Source: Gracilaria gracilis (lineage: Eukaryota > Rhodophyta > Florideophyceae > Gracilariales > Gracilariaceae). From it: 64,000 nt of DNA. Both the position numbers and the translations under genes were made by a program. Shown piece after piece: positions 51,454 to 62,400 of this stretch. Numbering within the stretch: the stretch's first letter is position 1; each line of letters starts with the position of its first letter. The stretch lies in assembly GCA_030374805.1 (NCBI GenBank), contig JARGSG010000014.1, positions 124,001 through 188,000 on the forward strand, in the 5' to 3' direction. Below the pieces are notes generated by a model that saw nothing but the letters and a program-made list of their open reading frames with translations, was not told where the DNA came from and made no database searches.

Positions 51454-54203
51454 ATGGGGAAACGTAAAACGAGAAGTGCGAAGGCGAATGCGGAGGATGT
51501 GAGCGGGCGCCCGTCAAAAAGTTGAACGCGTGCAGAGGTGATAGGTTGGGGTCGCGAGGATGGCTTGGGTAGTACTTGGGTAGTACTACGCGTCTGCCTA
51601 GAAGCGGCGATGTGGAAAATGGCGAGGGCGGTATTGAACGTAGTTCGCGCGCTCCTCGAAGCGAGTTACGTGGAAAATGTAGGAAGAACACGGGGAGACG
51701 TGATCGAGCCCGACTTGTGGAGCGAACCGAGCGAACGGAACGAACCGAGCGAACCGAGCGAACCGAGCGAACCGAGCGAACCGAGCGCACCGAGCAAACG
51801 GAGCGAACCGAGCGAACGGTAAGTGCTTTGGTGACACAAGCTACTCCGCTTCCACATGAGATGAGAAATGGAGGAGGGGAAAGCAGGAAAAAATGGAAGG
51901 AAGGCAGAGAGATGATGCGCGGGGTGGTAGGGATAGAGGTGGGCGGCGAAGGGGCGATGACTCCACGCAAGTTGTAGAAGAAGGCGAGTGTGGGGATGTC
52001 ATATGTCATAGAGAAGGGGAGGGAGTGTCGCAGTGGGGGAGAGGGAAGGGCGATGGAAAGAAGTACTAGTGGGATAGTTAGCCGTGGTATTCAAGGGAAG
52101 GAGGGAGAGAGAGTGGCTGGGGTTGGCGTTCGGGAGGGGAGGGGTCGCGAAAGAGAAGTAGGAGGAGGCGTTCAGGAGGCCAGGAACGAGGGCATAGAGT
52201 TTGTGGTTGATGTTAGGAGGAATCTAGTGGTGGGCAGAGAAAGAACTGGTGGACCGCGACATACTGCGATGCGGGAGGAAGAGGAAGCGGGGGGTATGAG
52301 GCATATGAGGGAGAATGGAAACGCAGAGGACAGTGGGAGCCGAATTGGGCGTGTGGGCGATGGAATGGGGAGCGAGGCCAATGTCTAGAGGATGGAATGG
52401 CTCCCAGACAATTTGCCCGGGAGAGTTGTAGGACGTAGCAGTGGTGGATCAGTGATTGAAAATGTGAGAGACAATATACGAGTGGATGGTAGGGTATTCG
52501 AAGGAGAAGATGTCGTTGTTGGAAACAGGCATAGAACTGGAGAGAATTTGGTGGAAAGCGCGGTACGAACGCCTGAAGGAATACGTGTGAGGCATAATAC
52601 AGTTCGGATTTAGGGCGATGTGCATGAAGCAGGAGTCGGCGATTCTGGGGATCGTAGAGAGAGGAACGGAGCAAGGGAAATGAGAACTACAGGAATAGCA
52701 GAAAGAGATTAAGAGAACTTACGCGTGTTGCCAAGGTCTACACTGGTTGAGAGGGTGAATTCCTTGTAAGGGAAGCTGGGAAATTTGAAGGAGGATCACT
52801 ATACCATGATGGTGAGTTTGAAGCTCACGCAGAAAGACTTGAAACGGGTGAGGGAGGAGCTGAAGCAGCAAAATGTGTTGATTGAAAGTTTAAGGGAGGC
52901 TGTGAAGGGTAGGAAGCGAAGGCGGTGTGGGAAGGAAGTGAACGGGCGTCGAAAGCATGATTTAGAGGTGCCAGAATGTTTTTACGGATTTGCAAGGGCT
53001 GTATATGATAAGATTCCCCACTATGCGAAGTTGGAGGCGTCAGAATTCTGTTTTGACACGGAGAACGTTGGTAGGAGCTGGAAGAACAGGAGTGAGACGG
53101 TAGAAGAAAGTAGAGAGGGCAGCATATTTGTGGTTGGGGAGAAAGAGATGGTACCACGGTACCCGTATTAAGTGGCATATGAGATGAGGGCGTATACGGC
53201 CTCAACGGAGGGAGGAAGTGATGTGCAGTTGAAGTATGTGGTGGATATGGAAATAATGGGAGATACTTGGGAGACGATACGAGAAGCGGGAAGGAAACAG
53301 GAGTGTGTGGATAATGTGAGTGCGGACAAGTGTCTGAAGCAGCGGATGAAGCAGACATTAAGCGATGTGATTGAGGTGCGGAAGCGGGCGGCTCGCGACA
53401 AGTTATTCTCCATCCTTGGATATGATTTGATTGCGAAACGTGCGAAACCTACTGAGGGGACTGAGCTATGGGAAGAGCTAAAGCAGCAGATGGGGGAGGA
53501 GCGCGAGAAGCTGATTGGAAGGGAGGAGGGCGGGGAGAATGAGTTGTGTGCGTGGAGAACGAGCCGGTTCGAAGACCCTGCGTATTCCGGGTCTCGTGCG
53601 GTTGGGCCACCATGGGAGGTTGATGATGAAGATATGTACTTCAAGAATGGGATGGTGGTGGCAGTGTTGGAGGGGTATATGGGATACGCAGTGGAGAGGC
53701 AAAGTAACGATGAGCGGCAGTACGTGGATGGGACCGTGACGCACCTTGCGAGACTTGACGCCTGGATTGCCTGTGTTCTGAAAACTATGAACGAGGTTGT
53801 GGGACGTGGAGGGCAAAGAAAGCTTTTGTTCTCTACTTTGTATGGGACTTATCTACTTGGGGCTGTAGAAGGAATACTGGGGGTAGCCTGGCAATCGCTA
53901 AAGGAGGAGCATGCCCAGGAGTTTGAGAACAATGTGTTGGTGGATGGAGATCCGAGGTGTGTGTCGGGAAACTCTGGGAGAACTGCGACAGTTAGGCTGT
54001 GCGTACCATCGAGGGAGAAGATATACCTAGCTCTGAGGGAGAACTATTTTATGGCAAAACTAACACGGAGACTAGGTGCAGTTCTTGATTGTTACATAGC
54101 GGCCTGTCGACCGGACGAAGCGAGTTTCGGGTGGTTGGTGGCACACCGGGCGGAATGCAGAGAAGGGACAGGGGTTGATGGTAGCGAAGAGGCGGGCTAC
54201 TAA
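51454..54203 (+). CDS. Large coiled-coil protein of the giant transposon, unknown
   Basis: A likely ATG at 51454 (MGKRKTRSAKANAEDV) is followed by one frame change at the A-run near 51516-51520. A single frame then continues to TAA at 54201-54203. It is crossed only by TAA/TAG (51570, 51975, 52386, 52611, 52710, 52767, 53169). The first half is Gly/Arg/Glu-rich, purine-rich DNA and may be partly non-coding. The second half is protein-like: STLVERVNSL, a coiled coil (QKDLKRVREELKQQNVLIES), CFYGFARAVYDKIPHYAKLE, CLKQRMKQTLSDVIEVRKRA, KNGMVVAVLEGYMGYAVERQ and REKIYLALRENYFMAKLTRR. The coiled coil runs smoothly across the TAA at 52767. No family is recognised. Confidence 0.5.
51719..51815 (+). 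repeat. GAACCGAGC minisatellite
   Basis: About ten copies of the 9-bp unit GAACCGAGC, with a few variants, encoding an RTE repeat in the frame of the coiled-coil gene. It is prone to length change. Confidence 0.85.
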
Positions 54204-54222
54204 GGGTAGGGTGAGGTGCAGT

Positions 54223-54235
54223 GGGGGGGGGGGGG
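54223..54235 (+). repeat. Run of 13 G between convergent genes
   Basis: A 13-base G homopolymer lies 20 bases after the coiled-coil gene's TAA, in the short gap between two convergent transposon genes. Confidence 0.8.
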
Positions 54236-54367
54236 AAGGGGTGGAGGTATGTGTGGGATGGGGAAGAGATGCTTCTTCTTTCTCATGTCATGCGTATCTT
54301 CACTCCTTCCAATTGAAACGAAGCGGGTTTATATTTTTATGAAGCTGAAGCTAACAGGGAATAGAGG

Positions 54368-57300
54368 CTACGTGTTGGATGGTAAATAAGGCTTGGCGGT
54401 GGGGTTTCGATAGAACCGATTGAGATAGAATCGGTGAAAGCGCCAGTGTACACGAGAAGTGAAGGGAGGAGCGGGGTAGTTCTGGCGGAGAACATGAACG
54501 GATCCAAGGATGGAGGAAGAGGGGATGAGTCCATACCAAGCGGAAACGTTAGCGGAAGCGGAGTGGGTAGAGATAGGAACTGGGTGGATGGTGTGGTTAT
54601 GTTCGTCATCTGCTGCCCATCGGAGGCAAACGCAGTTGAGGGTGAGATCGACGTCGTCGCTGGGTGGGACGAGTTCCATGAACTGGACGAAGGCGAACTC
54701 CTTGGGAGAAGAAGTTGAAGAAGGAAGGGCGAAATGAAGAAGGGAGATGAGTTTGCAAACCCAGACGATGGATGTGGAGGGGGAGGAGGTGGAGCCGGCG
54801 ACGAGAATGTGGAAAAAATTTGGGGACCTGGATGGACCGAAGGAGAGGGTGGCAAAAATTCGTTGCATGAGAGGGACTAGAGGATCCTGGGGCGCGAGCT
54901 CGTTCCGCTCTTCAATGTAGTTGTCGATTGTTTGGATTTAACCGCCGATGACGTAAGCGGAGTTGACTATATTGCGTCGAGCCTGACGGAGGGCGGGGGA
55001 GTTGTCAGTGAGTTGTAGGACTTCGTGAGAGAGGGTGATGAAGGATGTGAGGGCGTCTTTTCCGAATTGTGCAAGAATGGATAGTGTTTCGGGGGGGAAG
55101 AGGTCTTGAAGAGATTTGTGAGGGAGGTGAAGATTGGAGCGAATGAATTTGTGAACAGTGATTAGGTCAGCGAAGGAGATTTGTTTGCCATCCCGGACGA
55201 AACCTGGTTCTCGGGATTGGAGAGGGGAAGCGAGACCAGGGGAGGAGGAGGTGATGGAAGGGTTTGTGGAGACGGGATTCCAGTCCTTGATGGCGTTGGA
55301 GCGGTGGATGGCACGAATGGTTTCTTGATGTGCGGTGGACCTGCGCTTTGAGGTTTTGGAGTAGTGGGACTTGAAGAGGGTGTGGGCGTGTTCAAATAGG
55401 CCGGCATCATTGAAGTAGAGACCTCCGAAGCGGCGAATGTCGTCGACAATGTGGTCGAGGAGGTGGAACGTGGGGGTTCCGAGGCTGGAAGTGTGGTGGG
55501 GGCCGAGGACGAGTACGGCTGTGCGTTTGAAGGAGCGGATTTGGTTTTGGAGGTCAGTGAGGCCGGCGTCGGTCCATTCCGTGAAGGTGTTGTATCGCAT
55601 GGAGGCGAGGAGAAGGTCTGAGTACTTGGAGAAGACGGAAGTGGTGGGAGCTGAATCGACTTTGTCACAGCATCGGTCGAAGAAGGCGCCGATGAAGAGG
55701 AAGACCATGTCGAGTGCGCGGTAGTCTTTTGCTTCGAGCATACCACGCAAGCCATCGGTAGTGAAGAACCCGTTGAGAGTTTGACCGTTGTCGGAAGTGG
55801 AGAAGTCGATGTGGAGTCCGTTTGCGGGGGAGTGCTTTTCGATGGCGGAGAGGATGGTGTTCGAACGTTTGAGGATTGAATTGCGGACAGAGTTGAAGGG
55901 GCGATGGGACTTGGAAAAACGGGGGGTGGTGAAGAGTGCTTCTGAGCGGAGTCTCTTGATGGCGGCGAGCTTGATGAGCTTGGAGACGCCGAGGTGAAAG
56001 TTGTGGAGTGGTTCGAAGGTGAAGATGTTGTAAGGATAGAGGAGTGGGGTGATATTGAGAAGAGGGTATGATTCGAAGAGGGAGGAGTACTTTGCGAGGG
56101 AGAGGGAGTGGAGGGCTTCAAGGGCTTTTTCCTTTGTATTGCGGGAGATTCTGGGCTCACGAGCAAGGAAAGCGTCTTGTGATTTTTGTAGGAGAGTGGA
56201 GTGTGATTTGCGTGAGGCTAGGATCTGGTGCTGAGTTCGGGGGGAAAGGGATTGAATGTGTAGGGGGAGATCTGTGCGAGAGACGGTGTATCTATGACAA
56301 GGGTGTTGGGGGCGGGTTCCGTGGGAGATGGCGAGGATTTCTTTTGCTTCGGGGATGTCGGCGCAGTAGCTAGCGATGATTGGGTGACAGTAGCGGAGAA
56401 CGCCATAGTTGTCACGGAAGGGGAAGCCGTTGACACCGGAGTAGAAAAGGGGGGCGAGGAGGTTGAAGATGGCGAGCTGAATGAGTTCCATTTTGGTGTG
56501 GCGGGGGATGTGAGAGGAGGTTTGGGCGATGAAGTCGTGATCTTGGGAGGGGTTGGTTGGGAGGAAGGAGGTTAGCAAGTATCCGAGAGAGGTGAGGTGT
56601 TCGGTGATGCTTTTGCAACGGAAGGCATCGGAGAAGTTGAGAAGGGTGATGTGAAGGGGGTAGGAGGTGATGGAAGAGGATTTGCGGGAGGTGGAGGACT
56701 TGTCGGAGTAGATTTGGACCACGGCGATGAAGGAGTCGATACCGGTGGAGTCGGGGGTGTGCCAGATGCAGGAGTCGTTGGAGGAGTGCATGATTGCGGC
56801 TTTGAGAGCGGGGACTGCTTCTTTTCCGAGGGTGGGGGCCATGGGGTGGGCGAAAGCGAGAGAGCCGGAAGGCGTTGTGTGGGAGACGGGGTGGAAGAAG
56901 GTGTTGTGGAAGTGTGCGAGGGCGAGTTGCTGTTTGAGGACCTGGATGGGGTCCTTTCGGAAGATGGTGGTGGAGAAGAGCTGCTGTGGGTCAAAGAGGG
57001 TGGTGGGAGCGAAGCCGATGTTGCTGACTCGGTGTTGGAGGAGGTCTGTTTGAAGTTCGAGACACTGGGTTGCGGAGGAGGCGGCGTTGTGGAAGGCGGA
57101 TTTGGAGAAGGCGGGGTCGTGGAGGAGGGAGATGAGTTCGTCAGCCTTTCGGAGGCCGAGGGAGAAGGCAATGGAAGAGATGTAGCGTACCATGCGTTCG
57201 AGGTGGGGGTTGTTGAGGAGGTGGAAGGAAGGGGGAGGAGGGGGAAAAGGGGAGGGGGAGATGGAGCAGACGGGGGTGCTGGCGATGTGGTAGGCGTCCT

Positions 57301-57578
57301 GGGTGTGGAGGGAGAGGGAGAGTTTCTGGTGGTGGTAGGAGTCGTCGTCTGCGATGGGGACGTTGTCGGAAGGACGGTTTATGGGAGGGGGAGGTGTACG
57401 GAGGTGGGGGGTAGACTTGTGACGCTTGGTGCGTGGAGGATAGTGGGGGAGGGTCTCCGCCTGGGGAGAGGAAACGCTTGTTTGGGTTGAGGCGATTGGG
57501 GCATCTCCTCTGGTGCCTTTGGATAACGCGGATGGTGCGGGCGAAGAAGGAGCAGCCTTCAAAGCAGCAGTTGGGCAT
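54368..57578 (-). pseudogene. Plavaka/EnSpm-like transposase with N-terminal zinc finger
   Basis: The minus-strand gene starts at an ATG at 57578 with a C2H2-type finger (CCFEGCSFFARTIRVIQRHQ, then RRC), in a different frame from the rest. A shift in a Pro-rich linker near 57480 leads to the long 940-codon frame ending at 54938. Key blocks are VVQIYSDKSSTS with SYPLHITLLNFSDAFRCKS, YCADIPEAKEILAISHGTRP followed by HPCHRYTVSRTDL, and YNIFTFEPLHNFHLGVSKLI. These match the Plavaka-type branch of EnSpm/CACTA DDE transposases. After a TAA (54938-54940) the same frame continues about 190 codons (IQTIDNYIEERNELAPQDPL) to a TAG. It would cut at the terminal repeats of the 19-kb element. It is probably no longer intact. 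Confidence 0.7.
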
Positions 57579-57919
57579 GACGGGGAAGGTTGGGGGGTTG
57601 TTGGAGAGGATTGGGGGTACGTAGCAGGGAGCGTAATATGGCGCACGGACGGTGGGACAGAGTGATGGGGATGATTGCACGTGATTCGAAGGCGTTTCAT
57701 ATATTTAGTATACGAATGCCTGATGTGAAAGGTGTTGACTAGTGAACCGATCTTCTCCAACTGAAATGGTATTGGATCTATTTGTATACTCGTATTCCTA
57801 TTCGATAAACAGTTATTTAAGTTTCTATCTAAGTTTCTATCTCGCTATTCGCCTCCGTATACATGAACGTAGGTGACACGAACACACTTACATTGTGCTG
57901 CGAAACTACCATAAACGAA
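57579..57919. other. Spacer between transposase start and right subterminal repeats
   Basis: Contains the upstream part of the long minus-strand frame (57760-57580), which is probably not the true N-terminus, and then AT-rich DNA to the terminal repeats. Likely promoter of the transposase. Confidence 0.35.
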
Positions 57920-58126
57920 AGAAGTATGCTAGTTTCCCTTCCATCCAAACTAGCAAACATGGAAACAACTTGGAAAAATTTTTTCGAAAAAAACTAGCAC
58001 AAGTGGAAAGGTGGAAATATTTTCGGAAATTAACACTTCCAAATTTGGATAAACTCACCGGTTTTTCGTTCGTTTTAATTCGGTCATTTTTGACCGCCAA
58101 ACTAGCATTCCGATAATACCTACGAA
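57920..58126 (-). repeat. Right terminal and subterminal repeats of the giant transposon
   Basis: Motif copies are TGCTAGTTT near 57928, AACTAGCA near 57948 and 57990, and AAACTAGCATTCCGA at 58099-58113. The spacing and motif mirror the left end. Confidence 0.65.
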
Positions 58127-58210
58127 CATATGATTAACGACCAAGGATATCAACAAATCGTTGAACTTTGTTATCCTGTCGTACGGCACGAGACGACGGG
58201 AGGGATCAAT

Positions 58211-58630
58211 CTAAATGCTTTCGCCATTGTCTGCCTTCCGAGCCATATGCCGAGGGCTGTCCAACACTTGACTTCGGCTTGGTTTTGACGGACGAACAGG
58301 CGTCTGCAAGACGCCAAAATAACTGAAAGCTCTTCCCAGTTTCCAATAGTGCCCGAAGAAGTACTTTTCTTCAAGTAAACGGTGTTTTATTTTCTTTGCC
58401 ACACCTTTGCACTCCAAAACATGCCTCCCAAGCTGTTTTGAGTTGGGTTTAGCTGCCAGAGACGCGTATCTGCAGAAGTTGGAATAGGTTCTGGTTATAT
58501 AAGATCTATCCGCGTTTTTTGGCGCGGTTTCCACAGCAAAACAACCGGACATCCACCAGCTTCGTCTTCTTCGACGGTGGAACGTGTTCGCAGGAGATCC
58601 CGCGGAAGCTAAGTTTTCGTTTATGGACAT
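58211..58630 (-). pseudogene. Possible BED/hAT-type zinc-finger fragment beside the giant transposon
   Basis: The minus-strand frame carries YSNFCRYASLAAKPNSKQLG followed by RHVLECKGVAKKIK, which looks like a zinc finger of the BED type (Cys, then H-x3-C). One expected Cys, three residues after the first, is not there (CRYA). Downstream are SRSQVLDSPRHMARKADNGE, a TAG, and DPSRRLVPYDRITKFNDLLI running into the right terminal repeat. It may be the N-terminal remnant of a hAT-like transposase. The upstream part to 58738 is open but less convincing. Confidence 0.3.
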
Positions 58631-58738
58631 GAAAAGGAGTGATTTGAAAAAAAATACGAGTAGAACGTGTTTACGGTAGCAGGAGCCCCATATAGACAAA
58701 GATGCGAGAGAAACAGAGCAGCATGCAAGAAAAGACAT

Positions 58739-59464
58739 TCAAGACTACAGGAAAAGCAAATCCTTACATATTGGCACCGAGCTGAGAGACAGACAGATAC
58801 GAAAAAGTCTCTTAGGGTTTGCTGCTCTGCGCCAGTGCGCGGTGACGTATGAGCGGCCAAAGCGCGCTTTTTTTTAAACGCAAACAGGGAACGCAATGGT
58901 CAGTGTAGCGTAGAATCTTTGGGTTTATGCCTGCACTTTCGTGTCTTACATGCAAGTAGCACCTACACTGAATGTGACACATTCAGAAACATAACTCATT
59001 TCAATAGTGAACACATCTGCCATTTGTAACACTATTAACTGAGAACTCGGAAAATGTCACACCAGGAATCTCGGGAGGAGAAGAATTGCCGCATTGTGAG
59101 GGCTGTCATTTTTCTCTCCCTAGAACCTTCCCATTTATGTAACAAAATCCCGGAGTACCTCCCTTCTCATCGTCACGCCTCCGAAAAATCTCCCTACCAC
59201 TCCTGAATGGCCAAGTCACCAGATCTTCCCTAGCGAGCCTCCCTATTGGTAAGGCCTTTACCACACATGTGTCACAATTGTGTGACACTTGCTTAAGTAC
59301 AAAACCGAAATAGATTCCCTAATAGAAATGCGCGCGCTTTTCTAAGTCCTGAGATCAGCAACAAGTAGACAAGTGAGCTCTCTCATCGAAGCTCATGTTC
59401 AGGCGACTGTAGCTAATATCGTCACTGATACACATCGCTAGCCGTTCTCAATTTTAATGCACTC
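58739..59464. other. Spacer upstream of the MULE gene, no gene recognised
   Basis: No coding signal is seen. The terminal inverted repeat expected for the MULE could lie here, but its partner is outside the window, so it cannot be identified. Confidence 0.4.
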
Positions 59465-62400
59465 GTGTTGTCTTTTCAAAATGCCTTTAACTCTAGCGTT
59501 CGTTTTCCACCTGAAGATCCACTTGACTCTATGGTAGTCGCCTACCTTGATCCTCGGGATGACGACACCGAAGCAGATCGAACAAATTCAGAGCTAACGG
59601 CTGCAGAAAGAAGGAAGATATTGACTATGGTTCGCAAGGTTTCTTGTTTTCTGAAAAAGGTGGCAACGAAGACCGATGTTAAGTTCGATCGAAAAGACGA
59701 AGCCGGCTTTCGCGCTCTCAAATGCCTTTGGGTTTATTTCATTTGTGACCAAATGAATGCCACCATTGACGAAGGAGATATTTTGGGAAAGTACTTTATT
59801 GATTGCTGTGAAGCACTATCTTGGTTTTCTAATGAACTTTTTACTGCAGGTTTATTCGAACTGGAACCCAAATGCGGCATCATTTTCATACCAATTGACA
59901 CTCGTTGTTCATTTCATGGTCTTTCAAAGGTATTCAAGAACCAAACATCCAAGGAGCAGACGGAATCATTGGAAAAGTACTGTGGTGCATTTACAGAGAA
60001 GCTCTATCGCAGTTCAACCGATATACACACAATTGTGATACCAGTAAATATTTCTAATGCTCACTGGGCTGTGTTTTTGGCACGAAGAGAAAATAGAAAG
60101 CAATGGAACATGTACTGGGGAGACAGTACACGCACGGATTATCTCACAGAGTTACGAGAGCTTCTAACAAGGTTTATTGATTATGCTCTGAATGAGAAGA
60201 AGGTATGGAAGTTCCCAACAGAAAACTATATGCTGGATGCCCTAGGCTATAAGATGCAGAAAGATTCTTTCAGCTGTGGTGCCTATCTTTTGTACATGAG
60301 TACTCATTTTTGTGAGACGCAAGGAAGCATTCCACGCATGAACTTTACTCCAGGACACCCTCCTGGTCTCACGGAAAAGTACTGCTGGGCTTGTGCTAAG
60401 GCCCGTATTTGCTTGATCATGTCCATCTCATATGTTCTGCCGATGAACAACGCGTTCACTATAGAACATATGCAGCGCAGTCAACGGGCTAAAATATATC
60501 TTGCTCGCCATACAAAAAAAGCAGAGGAAGGTAAGAGGCGCGGCGTGAAGGAGACAGGTTCTCAAGGCAAGCCAGGACTGTCTGGGGGCGGAGATCGTAG
60601 GGACAAGGACAAGGATTTAGGGTCCTCCGTGAAAGAAGGAGCTGAGAGCAAGCGACGACTTGTGTTGGATCTCCTCGGATATGTTCGCGACCTTTTCGCA
60701 TCCGAAGGATACCAATTCGGCATGCAATTCTGCAAACCAGTTACCCGCTCCCGAAAATATGGTCTTAATGTTCGTCCGCGTTGTTTGAAATACAAACAAA
60801 AACTACGGGGATGTGGTTGCAAGGCGGCATTCATGGCGAAGGCTCTGCGCAATGGCAAAGGATAGCTCTTGTCCGGGTGTGACATTCACAAGCATGAGCA
60901 CCTTGATATGGATTGGCGTGGTGGGAATTCTAAATGCGGGGAGGTAGTGAAGGCGATCGTACAGAAGAACTGTCCATCCACCGTCCGTATTTCTTTTATC
61001 CACTTAACTTCATCAAATGGGAAAGAGGTCCAGCTCTATCAACGTGATTCCGACGAAAAAGACTTCATGCCAACGACCGCCCCGCGCCGTACTCGTTCGC
61101 TCAACTGGTTGCATAATGCAATGGGAAGCCACAGAGACAGAGAGTATATGTGGACCCAGGACGATGTCGGCCGTGGTACTGGTATTCGCGAAGTGATCAA
61201 CATAGAGGACGATGGTAGTGATGGCTGTCCCACCATAGGGGAAGCAGGTCGTCGTCCAAAGGGGTAGGATGAAGCCCTGGATCCTCCAGTTCCATTACTT
61301 AAAACTCCGTCTGAGAATAGTTCTGTTATTGATATAACGGCTATGGTTAAGGCTAAAGTTAATGCGGAACGTCGAAAGGTACGTACGATCCTCTCATATC
61401 CTGTTTAGAGGTGTGAAAAAGCTGTAACAAATACTCTACAGCCCAAATCCGCCTCTGTGGTGCCCGTTTTCTACGTTTGTACTATTGAAACTACAGAAAG
61501 GACAACTGAGGAACCTCCACGCATTTCCGTCGTTTTGGAAGACCGCTCGTGAGCAACTCTCGGGAAGACAGAATCAGAAAGCTCTGTAGCGGGAGTAGGA
61601 CAGACGGAAGCGAAGGCGATAAGGAAATCTTTCCGCTCAGAACAGGGTGTAATACAGACAGAAGTAGAGGAGAAAGGAAGAGGATACGGCTCAGTAGGAG
61701 ATGTAGGGCTCACCTCTTTTGATGACGATAGAAGTTCTGAACGTTCGGAAGGCGGCAACGAAGGGGTGGAGCACAGCGGATAGGATGAGAGCTCAGGATC
61801 TGTGGACGAGCTTCCACCAGAAGAAATGGTACGCAGGGGTTTCGTTGCCTATGTTGAGCAGTTGGAACCAACTGCAGCGCATAAAGAAATCCAACACCTA
61901 CAATATATTGAGGAGTACTTTTGTTTTAAGCTCTCCGTCCGTGACTCCAAGTACGGCTTCGAACCCGATAGAAGATGGGTCCTCCTACGAGGTTATCTGA
62001 AGTGCATCCGCACATACGATAAGCAATGTCCATGCGCATACAGCTTCAAGGTTAGACGTGTTCGTGTTTCCCAAACAGGTCCTCAACACTATGCATTCTA
62101 CCCGGACTTCTCAAAGGCTCATCATAACCATGCTGTGAACAATTCGTTACACGGAAAGCTCTCACCGGACATGTAACGAGAAGCTCATCACCTACACAGC
62201 AAGCTACAACTGCAATATGACGTTGTGTTGAAGCTTATTGAGGACGAATACAACGTTGCGGTGAACAGAACTTCACTTCGAAAGCGCCTCAAGTACATGC
62301 AAGAAGTTCGCTTCCCGAGGGAGACAGAATATCTGAGATTGTACCAGAATCTTATTGACCTACAATCGAAAAACCCCAACAACAAATTGTACTGTCGAAC

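Larger units (their letters stand above)
38686..58126. mobile_element. Giant (about 19.4 kb) terminal-inverted-repeat DNA transposon with epigenetic cargo
   Basis: The two ends match as inverted repeats: TCGGAATGCTAGTTT is perfect at 38699-38713 and 58099-58113 and extends outward to 28 bases with four mismatches. Inside each end lies a cluster of TGCTAGTT/AACTAGCA motifs, as in EnSpm/CACTA-type subterminal repeats. The transposase at the right (54368-57578, minus) is Plavaka/EnSpm-like. Cargo between the ends, left to right: coiled-coil protein (-), ketopantoate-reductase-like protein (+), dioxygenase-like protein (-), basic small protein (-), hairpin arrays, small protein (+), DNA methyltransferase-SET fusion (+) and a coiled-coil protein (+). 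I see no capsid-type gene. No clear target duplication was found, so the exact ends, and whether all cargo belongs to one element, remain inference. Confidence 0.65.

Noticed and set aside
47842-54203. RIP-like C-to-T hypermutation as the source of the TAA/TAG codons
   Set aside because: CA dinucleotides and CAA/CAG codons remain abundant in these genes, which a CpA-directed process would have removed.
56597-57490. 297-codon plus-strand frame rich in Gly/Val/Asp
   Set aside because: It runs opposite the transposase and reflects the codon bias of that strand; no motif.
38686-58126. A virus-like or Polinton-type giant element
   Set aside because: No capsid, packaging-ATPase, protein-primed polymerase or integrase was seen; the transposase is of the EnSpm/Plavaka type.
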